This document shows, one piece after another, positions 8,657 to 10,204 of a DNA stretch of 10,204 bases. Positions within the stretch are counted from its first letter, which is position 1, and each line of letters opens with the position of its first letter. The DNA lies in NCBI GenBank assembly GCA_002751075.1, contig NAOQ01000021.1, positions 242,103 to 252,306 of the forward strand, given 5' to 3'. The notes beneath the pieces were generated by a model. It saw nothing but the letters and a program-made list of their open reading frames with translations, made no database searches and was not told where the DNA came from. The stretch is from Ichthyophonus hoferi. Its lineage: Eukaryota; Opisthokonta; Ichthyosporea; Ichthyophonida; Ichthyophonidae. The position numbers were made by a program, and so were the translations under genes.

Positions 8657-8930
8657 AATTGGCCAAAAAGATCATAGTATAAAGTTAGGGTAAAGTAGGG
8701 TAAAATATATTCTGGCAAATTTTGGCAATCTATTTAAAGATGATCAAAATGGCATTAAACATCCATCCCACAATCAAACCATTAAAGCGACAGTTGTAAA
8801 TATAATTAAATACTTAACAATTTTTAATATCTATCATGAATAAAATATTTGGTTAATGTTACAGTATATTTCAGTTGGAACTAAAAAATATCCCAAATAT
8901 GTAAGATCTATTTAATATTGATCTACTCTA
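8657..8930 (+). repeat. Dispersed repeat, copy B (internally shorter)
   Basis: Direct-orientation relative of 3407-3880 with the same block order, diverged by substitutions and lacking the internal ~190 bases. It begins at GGAATTGGCCAAAAAGATCA and ends near TATGTAAGATCTATT. It lies about 200 bases upstream of the start codon of the minus-strand chitin-binding gene, outside the likely core promoter. Confidence 0.75.
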
Positions 8931-9540
8931 ATGCCAGGCTAAACAGTACACATTATCTTTGTAAATTTAAAATTGGACTTTATTCGTAATTGTTAGACAA
9001 AAATATTTAATTTATTTAGGAATTCTTTTCTATATAACTATAATTGTGTAACAATTTTTTGAAATTACTATTACGTATGTAGTTCTGAAAAATTGTTAGT
9101 GCGATCTACTAGTGTTAAATGCTATTCTATTTCATTGTTCTGATTGAATCGGCCAATGGCAGAGATCCTGTAAAGATAATAAGGCAGTTCTTAAAATGCT
9201 ATGCAGTCCAGATACTCTTTGCCGAGGCAATCTGCCAAGACAATATTAAATGATCCAAATCTTTAAAGTAAAAAAAATCCATGAAATTTTATCAATGTTT
9301 TTTGGCAGAAATAGAAGTTATATATGTGTAAGCATGTTAACGGATAAGAGAATTAGTTGGGTATTTCCAATGGATTATGTGTAACGAAAGTTGTCACAGC
9401 TATCATCAACCTATTTCGATGTAAACGGAGCTTTAGCCTAACTGATACTTCTAATGGTTAGAATTGGAACACGTAAAATTGAAGTCTAGCAAAAAAATTT
9501 AATAATGCAAATTTTTTAGTAACAGAGTGAATTCGACAGC
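8931..9540. other. No gene seen; AT-rich intergenic DNA
   Basis: There is no coding frame of note. The only structures are small, such as the palindrome TTGCCGAGGCAA near 9219-9230. Confidence 0.6.
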
Positions 9541-9650
9541 ATGGCTGCAACATCTCAGTCAAGAGCATACATTACAGCATATGTGGATGATCTGGGTTTT
9601 GACACTAGGAGAGTACCATTGTATAGAGACAATCCAAGTACCGTAAGACT
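9541..9650 (+). mobile_element. Ty1/copia RNase H-like fossil
   Basis: The plus-strand reading RAYITAYVDDLGFDTRRVPL followed by YRDNPSTVRL resembles the copia RNase H stretch, whose usual form is 'EYMA...LL.ELGF....TI.CDNQSAI.L' (established family pattern). It is a short decayed remnant on the opposite strand from the copia piece at 321-1480, so it is probably a separate insertion. A host first exon is the alternative, since an ATG opens the frame and a GTAAG donor-like site closes it at 9643; I favour the fossil. Confidence 0.45.
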
Positions 9651-9659
9651 GTAGCAAGA

Positions 9660-10080
9660 TGTGTGTTCCTAAAATCACCCAGCTGTGTTCTTAGTGTAAA
9701 TCAGACCGATTGTAAAGATTCTTATTGGCTAATAAAATTTGCACGGTCTACTAGAATTTTCTGTTCTTAAACTACTTTGTCCTAATTTCCCTAACTCGTT
9801 TGGTAATTAACGTAAATGCTTGCATACATACTGACAAATCAATTTAGCCGGTTAAATGTGTTATGTAAATAGCTAATATCAGACCAATCATTTCATGATC
9901 AGCTTGTTAACAAAACTTTTGACCGAACTATATCCATTTGGAGTTAATGGTCAACTCTCACATTGGCTGAAGCGCTATGGAGAATCAAAAGAGAAAGAAA
10001 AATTTATAACTCAATAATGTAGCCATGCTGACGTTTCCAGGACGCGATCTAGGATAAATTTTTCCTATGGTTATGTTCCT
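9660..10080. other. No gene seen; AT-rich DNA
   Basis: This stretch lies between two retroelement-like remnants of opposite orientation. There is no ORF, RNA gene or clear LTR boundary. It could include decayed LTR sequence, but no paired repeat is visible in the window to support that. Confidence 0.5.
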
Positions 10081-10081
10081 A

Positions 10082-10174
10082 GGCGCAAGAGTTTCTTGAC
10101 TGCTTGGAACGGCCATGTCTGAACGACTTGGTCAGGCAGTCAGCAGCTGGATCCACAGATGAGACATTCCTGAC
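10082..10174 (-). mobile_element. LTR-retrotransposon pol-like fossil (post-RNase H motif)
   Basis: The minus strand reads VRNVSSVDPAADCLTKSF and then a basic stretch. 'VP(T/S)..(N/Q).AD.LTK' is the motif near the C-terminal end of copia pol ('QLADIFTKPL'), and a related 'NPADCLTRG' occurs in BEL/Pao pol. The family is therefore uncertain between these two. It is decayed and runs towards the window's right edge, so most of the element may lie outside. Confidence 0.35.
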
Positions 10175-10204
10175 TTTAATCATATTATTACTTATCACTC
10201 GAAT

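Noticed and set aside
1-10204. CRISPR array, tRNA or rRNA genes, bacterial-type operons
   Set aside because: No regularly spaced repeats, no cloverleaf with A and B boxes, and no rRNA-like blocks were seen. The spliced gene and base composition indicate an animal nuclear genome.

Overview
The window looks like AT-rich animal nuclear DNA. The one clear host gene is a spliced, secreted chitin-binding protein with three type-2 chitin-binding (CBM14/peritrophin-A) domains. Such a gene, with short AT-rich spliced structure, points to an arthropod. A crustacean or copepod-like genome fits but is a guess; nothing here fixes the species.

Layout. Positions ~320-1480 on the minus strand hold a decayed Ty1/copia-type LTR-retrotransposon piece (gag-like, basic nucleocapsid-like and protease-like segments in that order). 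A Gln-rich then Pro-rich gag-N-terminus-like piece follows at ~1740-2100, with a cluster of strong DNA palindromes (1537-1620) between them. From 2100 to 7300 the DNA is AT-rich and mostly without recognisable genes. It contains one copy (A, ~3407-3880) of a dispersed repeat, several short perfect hairpins, two neighbouring plus-strand ORFs (3990-4140 and 4317-4524) that might be exons of an unrecognised beta-rich protein, a GC-richer patch at ~4650-4900, and AT microsatellites.

The peritrophin-like gene runs on the minus strand. A TATA box lies at 8511-8518 and the start codon at 8447. A 34-nt coding first exon (8447-8414) encodes most of the signal peptide. A 406-bp phase-1 intron follows (8413-8008; GTAAGC donor, ACTAAC branch point, CAG acceptor). 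The second exon runs 8007-7373, with an AATAAA 51 nt past the stop. The spliced product is 222 residues.

Upstream of that gene lie repeat copy B (~8657-8930), a copia RNase H-like fossil on the plus strand (9541-9650), and another LTR-retrotransposon pol-like fossil on the minus strand at the right edge (10082-10174).

No operon-like or multi-gene system is visible. I did not find convincing evidence of a novel biological system. The most useful results are the resolved gene structure, the dispersed repeat family and the unrecognised two-exon candidate.
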